64,000 nt of DNA from Rossellomorea aquimaris (GTDB lineage: Bacteria; Bacillota; Bacilli; Bacillales; Bacillaceae_B): the NCBI RefSeq assembly GCF_020172085.1, contig NZ_JAIVAT010000003.1:992001-1056000 (forward strand), written 5' to 3'. Below, piece after piece: positions 1-8,364 of the stretch. The position numbers were made by a program, and so were the translations under genes. Positions within the stretch are counted from its first letter, which is position 1, and every line of letters begins with the position of its first letter. The notes below the pieces were generated by a model. The model did not search any database, had not been told where the DNA came from, and saw only the letters and a list, made by a program, of their open reading frames with translations.

Positions 1-1
1 C

Positions 2-532
2 AATCCGTTCACTGTTCTTGAGAATGAAAAAAAGGAAATTCCCTTTTCTTTTACATTACCATTTGAAACACCGATAACATACGGAAACACAAGAGTATGG
101 GTAGCAACGGGAGTGGATATCAAAAATGCAGTCGATCCAAAAGACAAAGACTATATTGAGATTGTACCGAACCAATTGACGAATGCTATCCTGACTTCTG
201 TACAGGAACTCGGCTTCAGGATTCGGAAAGTGGAATGTGAAGAGGCACCTCGTCGCTACAGGGGGAGGTATCCTTTCATACAAGAATTTGAATTTGTACC
301 GGTGAAGGGTCGATACCAACGTAAGTTGGATGAACTTGAAGTCATGTTCCTAAATCAAACCGAAGATCAGGTCGAGTTGCTTCTGGAAGTGGACAGAAGG
401 GCGAGGGGCTTGGGTGGTTTTCTGGCGGAAGCTCTCGAGATGGATGAATCCATGATCAGAATGTCCATTCGTTCATCAGATGTCCCTCAATTACCGTCAC
501 TGCTCCAAGATGCCATAGACAAATTTGCGTAA
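2..532 (+). CDS. spo0M: Sporulation control protein Spo0M, C-terminal part (5' end outside window)
   Basis: The frame is open from base 2, so the gene begins upstream of the window; about 176 residues are visible of a family usually near 250-260. The visible part starts in the arrestin-like beta-sandwich (FTLPFETPITYG, then RVWVATGVDIKNAVDPKD) and runs into the C-terminal domain with LEVDRRARGLGGFLAEAL. Spo0M proteins are cytosolic, arrestin-fold factors that influence entry into sporulation and cell-cycle events in Bacillus. An internal GTG at 113 is in frame but has no ribosome site and would remove conserved sequence, so I do not use it. No clear terminator follows before the next gene. 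Confidence 0.9.
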   Translation, partial: NPFTVLENEKKEIPFSFTLPFETPITYGNTRVWVATGVDIKNAVDPKDKDYIEIVPNQLTNAILTSVQELGFRIRKVECEEAPRRYRGRYPFIQEFEFVPVKGRYQRKLDELEVMFLNQTEDQVELLLEVDRRARGLGGFLAEALEMDESMIRMSIRSSDVPQLPSLLQDAIDKFA

Positions 533-628
533 TCATCCGATTCGACAAAGGTTCCCAAGATTCTTTGAAGGATTCGACAAGCTGTTTGTGTAATTGTATG
601 AGTACAACTTATTGATGGAGGGGTACTC

Positions 629-949
629 ATGCCTATACTTGAAAAAATCATTCGTCCAAAGCTCTTGAGGTCCACCTATGACATGACCATTTTCCAAACG
701 CCCAATTATGGTGAGGATAAAGGTTACGAAGAGGTATACAGAATCTCCTTAGAAGCAAATAATCATGAAGAAGCCCTGTATCAGACGTTCAGAACCTTTA
801 ACGTACCAGACTTAATGCCGAAGGATTATGAGGGCAGATATATAGCTACACGTGACATTGTATTCATAGATGAAGGACGGAGAGGCCATTTCTACTACCG
901 TCTTCAGCCAAATGGCTGGAAAAGAGTGAACAGGATCGTCATCCATTAA
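629..949 (+). CDS. yodL: YodL-like protein
   Basis: A 106-residue cytosolic protein with ATG preceded by a good GGAGG site (about 618). The pattern of a central YRISLEAN segment, a short acidic helix, then DIVFIDEGRRGHFYYRL fits the YodL-like family, in which an early-sporulation protein of B. subtilis affects MreB-dependent cell shape. The genomic setting supports the call: deoD and yodJ follow, as they neighbour yodL in B. subtilis. Function here is inferred from family and synteny. A strong hairpin follows the stop. Confidence 0.7.
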   Translation: MPILEKIIRPKLLRSTYDMTIFQTPNYGEDKGYEEVYRISLEANNHEEALYQTFRTFNVPDLMPKDYEGRYIATRDIVFIDEGRRGHFYYRLQPNGWKRVNRIVIH

Positions 950-969
950 AGAATGAAGAGAGGCATTTT

Positions 970-1012
970 AAATAGGAAAGAGTTTTGCCTGAAGCAAAGC
1001 TCTTTCCTATTT
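970..1012. terminator. Bidirectional terminator between yodL and the small-gene pair
   Basis: A long inverted repeat has arms AAATAGGAAAGAG and CTCTTTCCTATTT, with an inner TTTGC/GCAAA pairing. T-rich sequence lies on both sides. It can serve yodL on the plus strand and the 47-codon gene ending at 1022 on the minus strand. Confidence 0.8.
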
Positions 1013-1021
1013 CATTTTCAC

Positions 1022-1165
1022 TTACATATTATGTCCGGGACCATTTTTTCTATTGGCACCGGTTTGCTCTTTTCCATGGGCATTATGCTCAGCATCTAAT
1101 GCTTCTTTTTGAATATGATTATTTTTCTTTGGGGCATTGATTCTGTTTCGGTGTTTTTTTCCCAT
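1022..1165 (-). CDS. Small basic protein, 47 aa, SASP-like
   Basis: A short minus-strand gene beginning MGKKHRNRINAPKKNNHI and ending NRKNGPGHNM. The ATG is preceded by AGGGGAGG at proper spacing. The product is very hydrophilic, rich in Lys, Arg, Asn and His, and has no Cys or membrane segment. Such composition is typical of minor small acid-soluble spore proteins of bacilli, but I cannot assign a named family. It lies 17 nt downstream of the 40-aa gene in the same direction, so the two probably form an operon. The shared terminator lies just past its stop. Confidence 0.7.
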   Translation of the reverse strand: MGKKHRNRINAPKKNNHIQKEALDAEHNAHGKEQTGANRKNGPGHNM

Positions 1166-1182
1166 CAGTGTATCCTCCCCTG

Positions 1183-1305
1183 CTAAGACTTGCGTTTTTC
1201 AGTTCTTGAAGAGTTCGGCTGGGTTCCCGAGCGAGTAGAAGGGTTGGTTTCATTTGCGTGTTGAACTGCTTGCTTCAGTTTCTTACTCATTTTTTCATTA
1301 GCCAT
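1183..1305 (-). CDS. Small hydrophilic protein, 40 aa
   Basis: The reading frame starts MANEKMSKKLKQAVQHAN and ends in a Ser/Thr/Lys-rich tail. The ATG follows AAGGAGTGATTCAC, a strong Bacillus ribosome site. The N-terminal half can form an amphipathic helix and the rest looks disordered. I do not recognise the family; with the gene downstream (1022-1165) it forms a two-gene unit that may be spore-specific. That role is inference from size, charge and host. Confidence 0.65.
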   Translation of the reverse strand: MANEKMSKKLKQAVQHANETNPSTRSGTQPNSSRTEKRKS

Positions 1306-1435
1306 GTGAATCACTCCTTCTGCTTATTATTTTGCCACCCGCTTGCCATTCTATCCTTCCATTTACTAGCGTTGCATATGGATTGAAAAAGGATTACAAT
1401 GGTGTTTCAACAGTATTGTTAGGAGGAATAAATCA

Positions 1436-2140
1436 GTGAGTATACATATTAATGCCAAAGAGAATGAAATTGCAGAAACGGTTTTATTACCTGGAGATCC
1501 ACTTAGAGCAAAATACATTGCAGAAACCTTCTTAGAAGATGTTACATGTTATAACGAAGTCCGTAATATGTTTGGATACACGGGAACGTATAAAGGGAAG
1601 AGAATTTCGGTACAAGGTACTGGTATGGGTGTTCCATCCATTTCAATCTATATCAATGAATTAATGCAAAGTTATAATGTTCAGAATTTAATCCGCGTTG
1701 GTACATGCGGCGCCATTCAAAAGGATGTAAAAGTACGTGACGTAATCCTGGCAATGACGTCTTCAACAGATTCTCAAATGAACAAATTAACGTTCAACGG
1801 AATCGACTATGCACCAACAGCGAATTTTGATTTGCTTAAACGGGCATATGATGCGGGAGTACAGAAAGGTCTTAACTTAAAGGTTGGAAACGTGTTCACT
1901 GCCGATATGTTTTACAATGATAATGCAGAGCATGAAAAATGGGCTCAGTATGGAATTCTTGCCATCGAAATGGAAACATCTGCCCTTTACACATTAGCTG
2001 CCAAGTATGGCCGAAACGCACTATCCGTTTTGACTGTAAGCGACCATATCCTGACAGGTGAAGAAACGTCTTCTGAAGAGCGTCAAACCACTTTCAATGA
2101 AATGATCGAAGTAGCTTTGGAAGCAGCGATTCAAGAATAA
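1436..2140 (+). CDS. deoD: Purine nucleoside phosphorylase, DeoD type
   Basis: This 234-residue protein has the full length of hexameric bacterial PNP. It cleaves purine (deoxy)nucleosides with phosphate to base and (deoxy)ribose-1-phosphate in the purine salvage pathway. Visible signatures are [13 protein letters not shown] at the N-terminus, [16 protein letters not shown], and the nucleoside-binding [11 protein letters not shown] followed by SVLTVSDH. The start is GTG at 1436 after AGGAGGAATAAATCA. It is flanked by yodL and yodJ and followed by a strong terminator, so it is probably transcribed alone. Confidence 0.97.
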   Translation: MSIHINAKENEIAETVLLPGDPLRAKYIAETFLEDVTCYNEVRNMFGYTGTYKGKRISVQGTGMGVPSISIYINELMQSYNVQNLIRVGTCGAIQKDVKVRDVILAMTSSTDSQMNKLTFNGIDYAPTANFDLLKRAYDAGVQKGLNLKVGNVFTADMFYNDNAEHEKWAQYGILAIEMETSALYTLAAKYGRNALSVLTVSDHILTGEETSSEERQTTFNEMIEVALEAAIQE

Positions 2141-2158
2141 AGCGGCTTAATGGAAAGG

Positions 2159-2199
2159 AAACTGCCTAAAACCCTAAAATGGGTTTTTAGGCAGTTTTT
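2159..2199 (+). terminator. Terminator after deoD
   Basis: The inverted repeat AAACTGCCTAAAA / TTTTTAGGCAGTTT has an inner ACCC/GGGT pairing and ends in a T run. Confidence 0.9.
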
Positions 2200-2287
2200 C
2201 TTTTTTGTGAAGTTTCTCCTGCTTACAATATCCTTCTGACGTGGTAAGATGGGGGATGGAACCATTTTAGAGAAACTAGGTGAAAGT

Positions 2288-3127
2288 ATGAAAAAGATCA
2301 TCTTCGTAACTGCTGCCTCCTTGGTAATGTTATCAGGGTGCTCGCAAGTACAAGAGTGGTCAGAAGATTTATTTGGCCAAAAACAACAAGAGTCACAGGA
2401 AAAGGAACCAAACGTTCAAGCACCGGATAACGGGCAGGATGAACAAGCAGTGCCGGAACAGCCTGAAGAAACGGTCCCTGAAGAACTGCAATTAGAATCC
2501 CGATACTTTAATGACGTAAAAGAGGTGGACGGTAAGCAGGTCATTCAGAATCCAGCCAATCTATTAGCCCTTGTAAACAAGGAATACGCTTTAGATGAAT
2601 ATAAGCCTGCTGACTTAGTTCGCCCAAACGTGCCATTTGTATTCGGAAATCAGGAGCTGGAAAAGGCGCATCTTCGTAAAGAAGCAGCAGAGCAGCTGGA
2701 GAAAATGTTCGCAGATGCAAAGGCAAAAGGGGTCTTCCTGACAGCCATTTCTGGTTACCGATCGTACGAATACCAAAAAATGCTCCTTGAAAGGGAAATT
2801 GCCCAATTCGGTGAAGAAAAAGCGGTCATGGCCGTGGCACCACCGGGACAAAGTGAGCATCAATCAGGATTAGCCATGGATATTTCCAGTGAAAGCAATC
2901 AATTTCAAGTGAATATTGAATTTGCCGAAACGAAAGAAGGAAAGTGGCTGGCTGAAAATGCTTATAAATACGGCTTCATTCTCCGATACCCGGAGGATAA
3001 GGTTTCCGTTACCCAATATCAATATGAACCATGGCATTATAGATATGTCGGAATGGATGCGGCAAAAGTAATCCACGAAAACGATTGGACTCTTGAAGAA
3101 TACTTTAAAAATGTAAAGAAAATCTAA
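2288..3127 (+). CDS. yodJ: VanY-family D-alanyl-D-alanine carboxypeptidase lipoprotein (YodJ)
   Basis: A 279-residue lipoprotein: MKKIIFVTAASLVMLSGC is a signal peptide with lipobox LSGC. An acidic, Gln/Glu/Pro-rich linker (residues about 25-75) follows, then a VanY/peptidase M15 domain. Zinc and catalytic motifs are visible: SGYRSYEYQ, SEHQSGLAMDIS (the HxxxxxxD zinc pair) and EPWHYRYVG (third His). It should trim the terminal D-Ala of peptidoglycan stem peptides outside the membrane. I chose ATG 2288 over an upstream in-frame ATG at 2249, because 2288 places the lipoprotein signal at the N-terminus. Its position beside deoD matches B. subtilis yodJ. Confidence 0.9.
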   Translation: MKKIIFVTAASLVMLSGCSQVQEWSEDLFGQKQQESQEKEPNVQAPDNGQDEQAVPEQPEETVPEELQLESRYFNDVKEVDGKQVIQNPANLLALVNKEYALDEYKPADLVRPNVPFVFGNQELEKAHLRKEAAEQLEKMFADAKAKGVFLTAISGYRSYEYQKMLLEREIAQFGEEKAVMAVAPPGQSEHQSGLAMDISSESNQFQVNIEFAETKEGKWLAENAYKYGFILRYPEDKVSVTQYQYEPWHYRYVGMDAAKVIHENDWTLEEYFKNVKKI

Positions 3128-3136
3128 TCTTAATAA

Positions 3137-3167
3137 AGGGTCAGGGCCTATTTACCTGACCTTTTTT
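3137..3167 (+). terminator. Terminator after yodJ
   Basis: GGTCAGG and CCTGACC arms enclose a short loop and are followed by TTTTTT. Confidence 0.85.
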
Positions 3168-3272
3168 GGTTTGTTGTTGAAAGAAGCCCCTTCCTCCAAT
3201 TGTTCTGTTTTAGAGGATTCCCACATAAAACAGTAATAGGGCTGTCCAATTTCAAATGGGTGGGTGGATTGT

Positions 3273-3860
3273 ATGATGAGGGTGTTTGGCATTATCGTTT
3301 TAGGAAGTGTTTTCGTTGGGATAGGCATCAATCTATTTTTTGTCCCCCATCATTTTCTGGATGGCGGCATGATCGGGATCGGTTTAATAGCACATTACTG
3401 GTTTGGTTTGAAACCGGGACTGACCATTATCCTTCTTAGTGTGCCCCTCTATTTTCTTGCTTTCATGAAAGACAGGGCCCTCTTTTATAATAGTATCCAT
3501 GGCCTGTGGCTTTCTTCCTTGATGATCGATTTTTTTTATCAATGGCATATGATGATTAATATCCCTCCACTTATGAGTGCCATTTTCGGAGGTGCTTTCG
3601 TTGGGATCGGGATTGGATTAATGCTGAGGGGGAATTCAGCCACAGGAGGATCAGACTTATTGGCACAGTTGATCGGGAAAAGTTTTGGCTTTAATGTGGG
3701 CAAGTTGATCTTTGCTTTTGATAGCATTGTGCTTATGGTGGGCTTTCCGATCATCGGGACCGAGGCATTTCTATATTCTCTATTGGCTGTCAGCACGGTA
3801 GGGTTTTTTACGACGATTTTGACGCATCATAATGAAGACGGTGGATTTTCCTTTCACTAA
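3273..3860 (+). CDS. YitT-family membrane protein without the C-terminal DUF2179 domain
   Basis: About 195 residues with five or six hydrophobic segments. The YitT-type motifs are present: GINLFFVPHHFLDGGMIGI in the first helix-loop and LRGNSATGGSDLLAQLI later. Most YitT proteins are near 280 residues and end in a cytosolic DUF2179 domain. Here the frame stops soon after the last membrane helix (LTHHNEDGGFSFH), with no continuation visible in other frames downstream. Function of the family is unknown; transport is often suggested. The start ATG 3273 lies behind GGGTGGG; an in-frame GTG at 3264 is possible. Confidence 0.8.
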   Translation: MMRVFGIIVLGSVFVGIGINLFFVPHHFLDGGMIGIGLIAHYWFGLKPGLTIILLSVPLYFLAFMKDRALFYNSIHGLWLSSLMIDFFYQWHMMINIPPLMSAIFGGAFVGIGIGLMLRGNSATGGSDLLAQLIGKSFGFNVGKLIFAFDSIVLMVGFPIIGTEAFLYSLLAVSTVGFFTTILTHHNEDGGFSFH

Positions 3861-3897
3861 CAAGGAAAAGCTGATAAAATAAAGTAGTTATGAGCAT

Positions 3898-3925
3898 TTG
3901 ATTGCTCAGTGGCAAGATTTATGAT
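3898..3925 (+). promoter_or_regulatory. Probable SigA promoter of ctpA
   Basis: TTGATT (3898) and TATGAT (3920) are separated by 16 nt, about 40 nt upstream of the ctpA start. Confidence 0.55.
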
Positions 3926-3965
3926 AGTCTAAACGGAAATTCACAGGAGTTACATAGCAACGAAA

Positions 3966-5432
3966 GTGGTGGAAGCTTTGGAACAAGATAAGACAGAACA
4001 GTCGCAACAGGAAACGCATTCAAGTTTCATAAAAATGAAAAAATTCAAGTTTGTCATGCTCCTCTTTTTCCTTGTTTTCCTTACAGCGGGAATCACAACG
4101 TTTGCACTTGCGTTCGGTGACGAAAAAGCGGTCAACGTTGGGGTTACGGAGCGTTCGGAGTTTCAGAAACTGTATGAAGCCTATGACAAATTAAACGAAA
4201 ATTATTACAAGGATCTTGATGAGGATACTCTCGTCAACGGTGCGATCAACGGTATGATCGACAGTGTAGGAGATCCATTTTCTGATTACATGAATGAAGA
4301 AGAAGCGAAGAAATTCGAGGAAAGCATCTCATCTTCATTTGAAGGGATCGGTGCAGAAATCCAGGAGAAGGAAGGCTATATATCCATTGTTTCTCCGATA
4401 AAAGGTTCTCCTGCAGAAAAAGCCGGGTTGCAACCGAATGATATCGTCACAAAGGTAGATGACAAAAGCATACAGGGAATGTCTGTAACGGATGCGGTCC
4501 TTTTAATACGCGGTGAAAAAGGCACGAAGGTAACCTTGACCATACAGCGTCCGGGTCAGGATAAGCCTATGGAAGTCACCATCACAAGAGACGAGATTCC
4601 GATTGAAACGGTTTATGCAGAAATGAAGGATAACGGTGTGGCTGAAATCCAGATCACCAGTTTCTCCGAAAATACGTACAAAGAACTGACAGAAGCTCTT
4701 AATGAAATGAACGATAAAGGCATGAAGAAGCTTGTCTTAGACCTTAGACAAAATCCTGGTGGTTTATTGGATCAGGCAGTCAAAATCTCAAATCTATTTG
4801 TTCCTGAAGGGAAAACATTATTCCAGGTGGAAGATAGTAAAGGGAAAGTGCAGAAATATGTCTCAGAATCAGGTCAAAAGGTAGACGTTCCGACAGCCGT
4901 CCTGGTTGATGAAGGAAGTGCAAGTGCAGCCGAGATCCTTTCGGCAGCGGTGAGCGAATCCAATGATATTCCTTTGATCGGAACAAAGACATTCGGGAAG
5001 GGGACCGTTCAAACGGCTGAGACCTTCAAAGATGGATCAAATATGAAGTTTACGACAGCTAAATGGCTGACACCTGACGGTAATTGGATTCATGAGAAGG
5101 GCATCAAACCGGATGTAGAAGTGAAGATGCCTGATTATGCCCAGCTTCCATACATCAATCCTGACAAGGAGATGAAGGAAGAAGATTTATCTGAAGGGGT
5201 TAAGACAGCAGAGCAAATGCTGAAGGCATTAGACATCAACCCTGGAAAAGTAGATGGCTATTATGATGAAGATACAACAACAGCCGTTAAAAAGTTCCAA
5301 GGAAAAAATGATCTAGAAGTGACGGGTACATTAAACGGGGAAACCATCTTGAAGCTTATGACCGATCTTCGGGAGAAGTTGAAAGATAACGACCCTCAAT
5401 TGAAAAAAGCCATTGAGATTTTGAATAAATAA
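3966..5432 (+). CDS. ctpA: C-terminal processing protease, S41 family (CtpA)
   Basis: A 488-residue membrane-anchored serine protease. Order of parts: short cytosolic N-terminus, one membrane helix (about residues 28-48), PDZ domain (about 95-185, with AEIQEKEGYISIVSPIKGSP), S41 catalytic domain, and a C-terminal peptidoglycan-binding domain (about 415-480). The Ser-Lys-Gln set lines up with the CtpB family: Ser320 in GSASAAE, Lys345 and Gln349 in FGKGTVQ. It should degrade envelope proteins outside the membrane. The GTG start at 3966 is not certain: the AGGAG at 3945 sits 16 nt away, and no standard start codon lies at the ideal distance. It is next to yodJ as in B. subtilis. Confidence 0.93.
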   Translation: MVEALEQDKTEQSQQETHSSFIKMKKFKFVMLLFFLVFLTAGITTFALAFGDEKAVNVGVTERSEFQKLYEAYDKLNENYYKDLDEDTLVNGAINGMIDSVGDPFSDYMNEEEAKKFEESISSSFEGIGAEIQEKEGYISIVSPIKGSPAEKAGLQPNDIVTKVDDKSIQGMSVTDAVLLIRGEKGTKVTLTIQRPGQDKPMEVTITRDEIPIETVYAEMKDNGVAEIQITSFSENTYKELTEALNEMNDKGMKKLVLDLRQNPGGLLDQAVKISNLFVPEGKTLFQVEDSKGKVQKYVSESGQKVDVPTAVLVDEGSASAAEILSAAVSESNDIPLIGTKTFGKGTVQTAETFKDGSNMKFTTAKWLTPDGNWIHEKGIKPDVEVKMPDYAQLPYINPDKEMKEEDLSEGVKTAEQMLKALDINPGKVDGYYDEDTTTAVKKFQGKNDLEVTGTLNGETILKLMTDLREKLKDNDPQLKKAIEILNK

Positions 5433-5445
5433 CAATGAAAAGTGG

Positions 5446-5474
5446 TCCCAGGTGAATTCACCTGGGATTTTTTT
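5446..5474 (+). terminator. Terminator after ctpA
   Basis: A perfect 22-nt palindrome with arms TCCCAGGTGAA/TTCACCTGGGA is followed by seven T. Confidence 0.9.
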
Positions 5475-5564
5475 ATTTCCTTTCTAATAGCTCATTTGGT
5501 CTTTGATCCCTCGTATAGAATAAGCATCCGATACCAACAATGAAAGTATATATGAGGTGATTCA

Positions 5565-6494
5565 ATGAAAAAAATCGTACTGACCTTTGCAATCGTGCTT
5601 TCTGCCATTGTTTTCATAAGCGGTTCACCGTTTTGGAGAGATGAGGGTCTTCCTGCTGCAGAGGGAGGCACGGCGGGTGATAACTTACTAAGCGTAAAGG
5701 GCGAATCTTTCTTTCCACTCGAAAAAATGGAACCGGTCAACTTCCTTCTGATTGGTTCTGATCAGCGACAGGACGAAGCTGCACGTGCTGATGTCATGAT
5801 GGTGGTACAATACATTCCTCAAGCATCTACGGTTAAACTCGTTTCCATCATGAGGGACACATTCGTAGAAATCCCCGGACATGATAAGAGTAAAATCAAT
5901 CATGCCTTTTCTTGGGGTGGAGAAGAACTGCTGGTTGAAACGATACAACAAAATTTCGATTTGAAGATTCAACATACCGTGAAGATTGACTTCAATGATT
6001 TCATCAGCATGATGGATCTTGTGTTCCCTGAAGGGGTAAAGGTTGGCATAACCCAGCCGATGATCAATCACTGGAAGTGGTTGAAAGAACCCGGGGAAGT
6101 AGTGTTGAAAGGGGAAGAAATCCTGCAATATGTAAGGTTCAGGGGAGATGTCAACAACGACTTTGGACGAGTAGAGAGACAGCAGGAAATCATTCGGTTA
6201 GCCGAAGAGAATCTCATGAAAACGATCCAATCGGGTGAAGGCATGACAACGATCACTTCTCTTATCAGGGAAGGATTAAATAACGTTGAAACTTCCACAC
6301 CTATAAGCGAAATCATGAAATATGGTATGTCTGTTTTATTAAATCCCATCGATAAAGTGGAGACCCTCCGCATACCCGTCGAAGGCAGCTTCACTGATTT
6401 CTCTACGACGCACGCTGGTCTTGTTCTTAAAATGGATGAACAAAAGAATCGTGAAGCCATAATGGTTTTTTTAGATCCACATTACCATGAATAA
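5565..6494 (+). CDS. LytR-CpsA-Psr (LCP) family wall-polymer ligase
   Basis: A 309-residue protein with an N-terminal signal anchor (MKKIVLTFAIVLSAIVFISG) and an extracellular LCP domain. LCP enzymes move teichoic acids or related glycopolymers from undecaprenyl diphosphate carriers to peptidoglycan. Conserved elements seen are FLLIGSDQR, ARADVMMVV, IMRDTFVEIPGH, KINHAFSWGG and RFRGDVNNDFGRVERQQ, the last carrying the Arg/Asp residues that bind pyrophosphate. It is closest in layout to the TagU/TagV type, but I cannot say which paralogue. Start ATG 5565 follows AGGTGATTCA. Its last 13 bases overlap the convergent gene ending at 6482. Confidence 0.9.
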   Translation: MKKIVLTFAIVLSAIVFISGSPFWRDEGLPAAEGGTAGDNLLSVKGESFFPLEKMEPVNFLLIGSDQRQDEAARADVMMVVQYIPQASTVKLVSIMRDTFVEIPGHDKSKINHAFSWGGEELLVETIQQNFDLKIQHTVKIDFNDFISMMDLVFPEGVKVGITQPMINHWKWLKEPGEVVLKGEEILQYVRFRGDVNNDFGRVERQQEIIRLAEENLMKTIQSGEGMTTITSLIREGLNNVETSTPISEIMKYGMSVLLNPIDKVETLRIPVEGSFTDFSTTHAGLVLKMDEQKNREAIMVFLDPHYHE

Positions 6495-7207
6495 AAATCT
6501 GAAGAATCAAGGTCCAGATATGTTTCAATCTTCTTCATTTTTCTTATGATTAAATCGTGAAGATAGTTCCTATACTTTTGATCTTCAGCCAGATTATGTT
6601 CCAGGTGGAGTACCTTGATATGCTCAAGGTGCTCTTTTAATGTTCGCTCATCGCTGTCGGATCCCCCTGATTGGACTTTGCGGAGAATGACATCAACCAG
6701 TTTTTCGTGAGTGGCTTCAACGGTTTTTGTTCCTTGCCGGGCATAAATGGCCCCATATCGCAATTCTCCCCTTGTGACAATAGAAGTATAAGGGACATAT
6801 CTCGGATCATAATCAATGATAAGTACCTGAAATCGTTTATGACTCATCATCGGGTGAGTGGCTTCAGGGAATATGAAGTCTTCCGTTCTATATCGTAAAG
6901 ATTTTGGAAGCAGATGTTGCAGTTTATTATCAACATCTGCTTTATCCAAAAATTCCTCGTCCGTCAAGCCTTTCAAATCAATGGACCCATCATCAAATTG
7001 CATAACACCGATGATAATGCATCCGCCTCCTGTATTGGATATTGCAAGGATATGTTTTGCCATTTTGGTGAACTCGATCCAATCAGATTTAAAGTCCACA
7101 TAATCGGTTTCACCGGTATTATGGAGCAGAAGATCCTTCAATGTTTCATGAGAAGGATTCTTTAGGAAATCTCTTAACTTAAGGGGAACAATCTTCTCAT
7201 AATACAT
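6482..7207 (-). CDS. AlbA_2 (Schlafen-type) domain protein
   Basis: A 241-residue cytosolic protein. The N-terminal two thirds show the AlbA_2 pattern: ETDYVDFKSDW, ILAISNTGGGCIIIGV with the Gly-rich turn, then RFQVLIIDYDPR and an IYARQGTKTVEATHEK segment. AlbA_2 domains occur in transcription regulators and in Schlafen-like nucleases. Beyond that the biochemical role is unknown. The C-terminal about 60 residues are helical and charged. The start at 7207 is chosen because AAAGGTGGGAGTATC precedes it; an in-frame ATG nine codons upstream (7234) lacks a ribosome site. The 3' end overlaps the convergent LCP gene by 13 bp. Confidence 0.82.
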   Translation of the reverse strand: MYYEKIVPLKLRDFLKNPSHETLKDLLLHNTGETDYVDFKSDWIEFTKMAKHILAISNTGGGCIIIGVMQFDDGSIDLKGLTDEEFLDKADVDNKLQHLLPKSLRYRTEDFIFPEATHPMMSHKRFQVLIIDYDPRYVPYTSIVTRGELRYGAIYARQGTKTVEATHEKLVDVILRKVQSGGSDSDERTLKEHLEHIKVLHLEHNLAEDQKYRNYLHDLIIRKMKKIETYLDLDSSDFYSW

Positions 7208-7292
7208 GATACTCCCACCTTTTACATTCATCACAAATTTATCTTGCCATTGATTCGATCATTCTCTCTGTTACATACTACATTCTATGCGT

Positions 7293-7326
7293 GATCAGAG
7301 TGGGATAACGCTCCTGATCGTATAAT
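7293..7326 (+). promoter_or_regulatory. Possible promoter/operator upstream of the CobW gene
   Basis: An imperfect dyad with outer arms GATCAG (7293) and CTGATC is followed at once by TATAAT at 7321. I see no good -35 box at 17 nt. An operator overlapping the promoter is possible; it does not match the Zur box I know. Confidence 0.3.
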
Positions 7327-7422
7327 TCTTCGAATAGATCATTCTTTCAAGTGGGATCTCCGTTGTTTTCCTGCCTGCTTTCTAATAGAATATGGATAGG
7401 AATTAATGGAGAGGAAGATTAC

Positions 7423-8343
7423 ATGAAAAAGGATGTATACATATTATCAGGTTTTCTTGGCAGTGGGAAAACGACATTACTGAAAGAATTACTTCAATCC
7501 TTAAAGGATCATAATAAAAAACCGGCAGTATTGTTGAATGAATTAGGAAGTGTATCGATTGACAGTGATGCAGTTGATGATGATACTGCACTAAGGGAGC
7601 TTCTTGATGGATGTATTTGCTGCACCATATCAGAAAAGTTGGAATCGCAGCTCCAGGAGCTCTTAATGAATGAAGAATTTGATGTGCTGGTCATTGAAAC
7701 GACGGGGGCAGCCCATCCGGTTGAGGTGGTGGATTCTATCTTGTCCCCACTGTTTGCCGATCGATTCGATTTCAGAGGGATTGTCACTGTGGTGGACGGA
7801 CTCCAATGGCGGAACAGGGGTGACTTCAGTCCGGCAGTCTTACATTTGATGAGAGAACAAATCCGTCATGCACAGTATATTGTAGCAAATAAAATGGACC
7901 TGCTTAGTGAAATGGAGCAGGGAACATTCTCATATGAATTACAACAAATCAATCCAAGTGCCAAAGTATTTCTAACAAATTACTCCCAAGTTTCGATGGA
8001 GGATATCCTGTCTTTAAAAGCACATAAAAGATCGGTATCCCACAACCAAGCCTCAATTGGTGATCATTTAACTTTACAAGCGGTTGTATATACGTTCAAA
8101 GGAAAAGTGAATGGAGAAGCCTTTGAAGATTGGGTGAAAAATCAGCCTGATACCATTTACAGAATGAAGGGATATGTGCCTCTACAGGGAAGGAGATATC
8201 CAACATTATTTCAGTATTCTTACGGCATGCCTCTCTTCATGCCGGGAGAAATGAATTATCCCACCAATTTCGTCATAATTGGGGAAAAATTACATAAAGA
8301 AGAAATAAAACAGTCTTTACAGAAGATTGACCTAATGATGTAG
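7423..8343 (+). CDS. CobW/COG0523 GTPase, probable metallochaperone
   Basis: A 306-residue G3E GTPase. Visible parts are the P-loop LSGFLGSGKTTLL (residues 8-20), metal motif CICC (64-67, CxCC), Walker B-like VLVIETTGAAHP, NKMD for guanine recognition, and a CobW C-terminal domain from about residue 225. COG0523 proteins deliver zinc, cobalt or other metals to target proteins using GTP. The start ATG 7423 follows GAGAGGAAGATTAC; an in-frame start at 7351 is less likely. It is followed after 21 nt by a Cys-rich membrane protein and then DUF2085, all in one direction, suggesting an operon with a metal theme. Confidence 0.88.
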   Translation: MKKDVYILSGFLGSGKTTLLKELLQSLKDHNKKPAVLLNELGSVSIDSDAVDDDTALRELLDGCICCTISEKLESQLQELLMNEEFDVLVIETTGAAHPVEVVDSILSPLFADRFDFRGIVTVVDGLQWRNRGDFSPAVLHLMREQIRHAQYIVANKMDLLSEMEQGTFSYELQQINPSAKVFLTNYSQVSMEDILSLKAHKRSVSHNQASIGDHLTLQAVVYTFKGKVNGEAFEDWVKNQPDTIYRMKGYVPLQGRRYPTLFQYSYGMPLFMPGEMNYPTNFVIIGEKLHKEEIKQSLQKIDLMM

Positions 8344-8364
8344 TCCAAGGAGTGGGGAATCCTA

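Noticed and set aside
3200-3439. 79-codon frame overlapping the YitT gene start
   Set aside because: Wrong frame relative to a clear membrane protein and no ribosome site.
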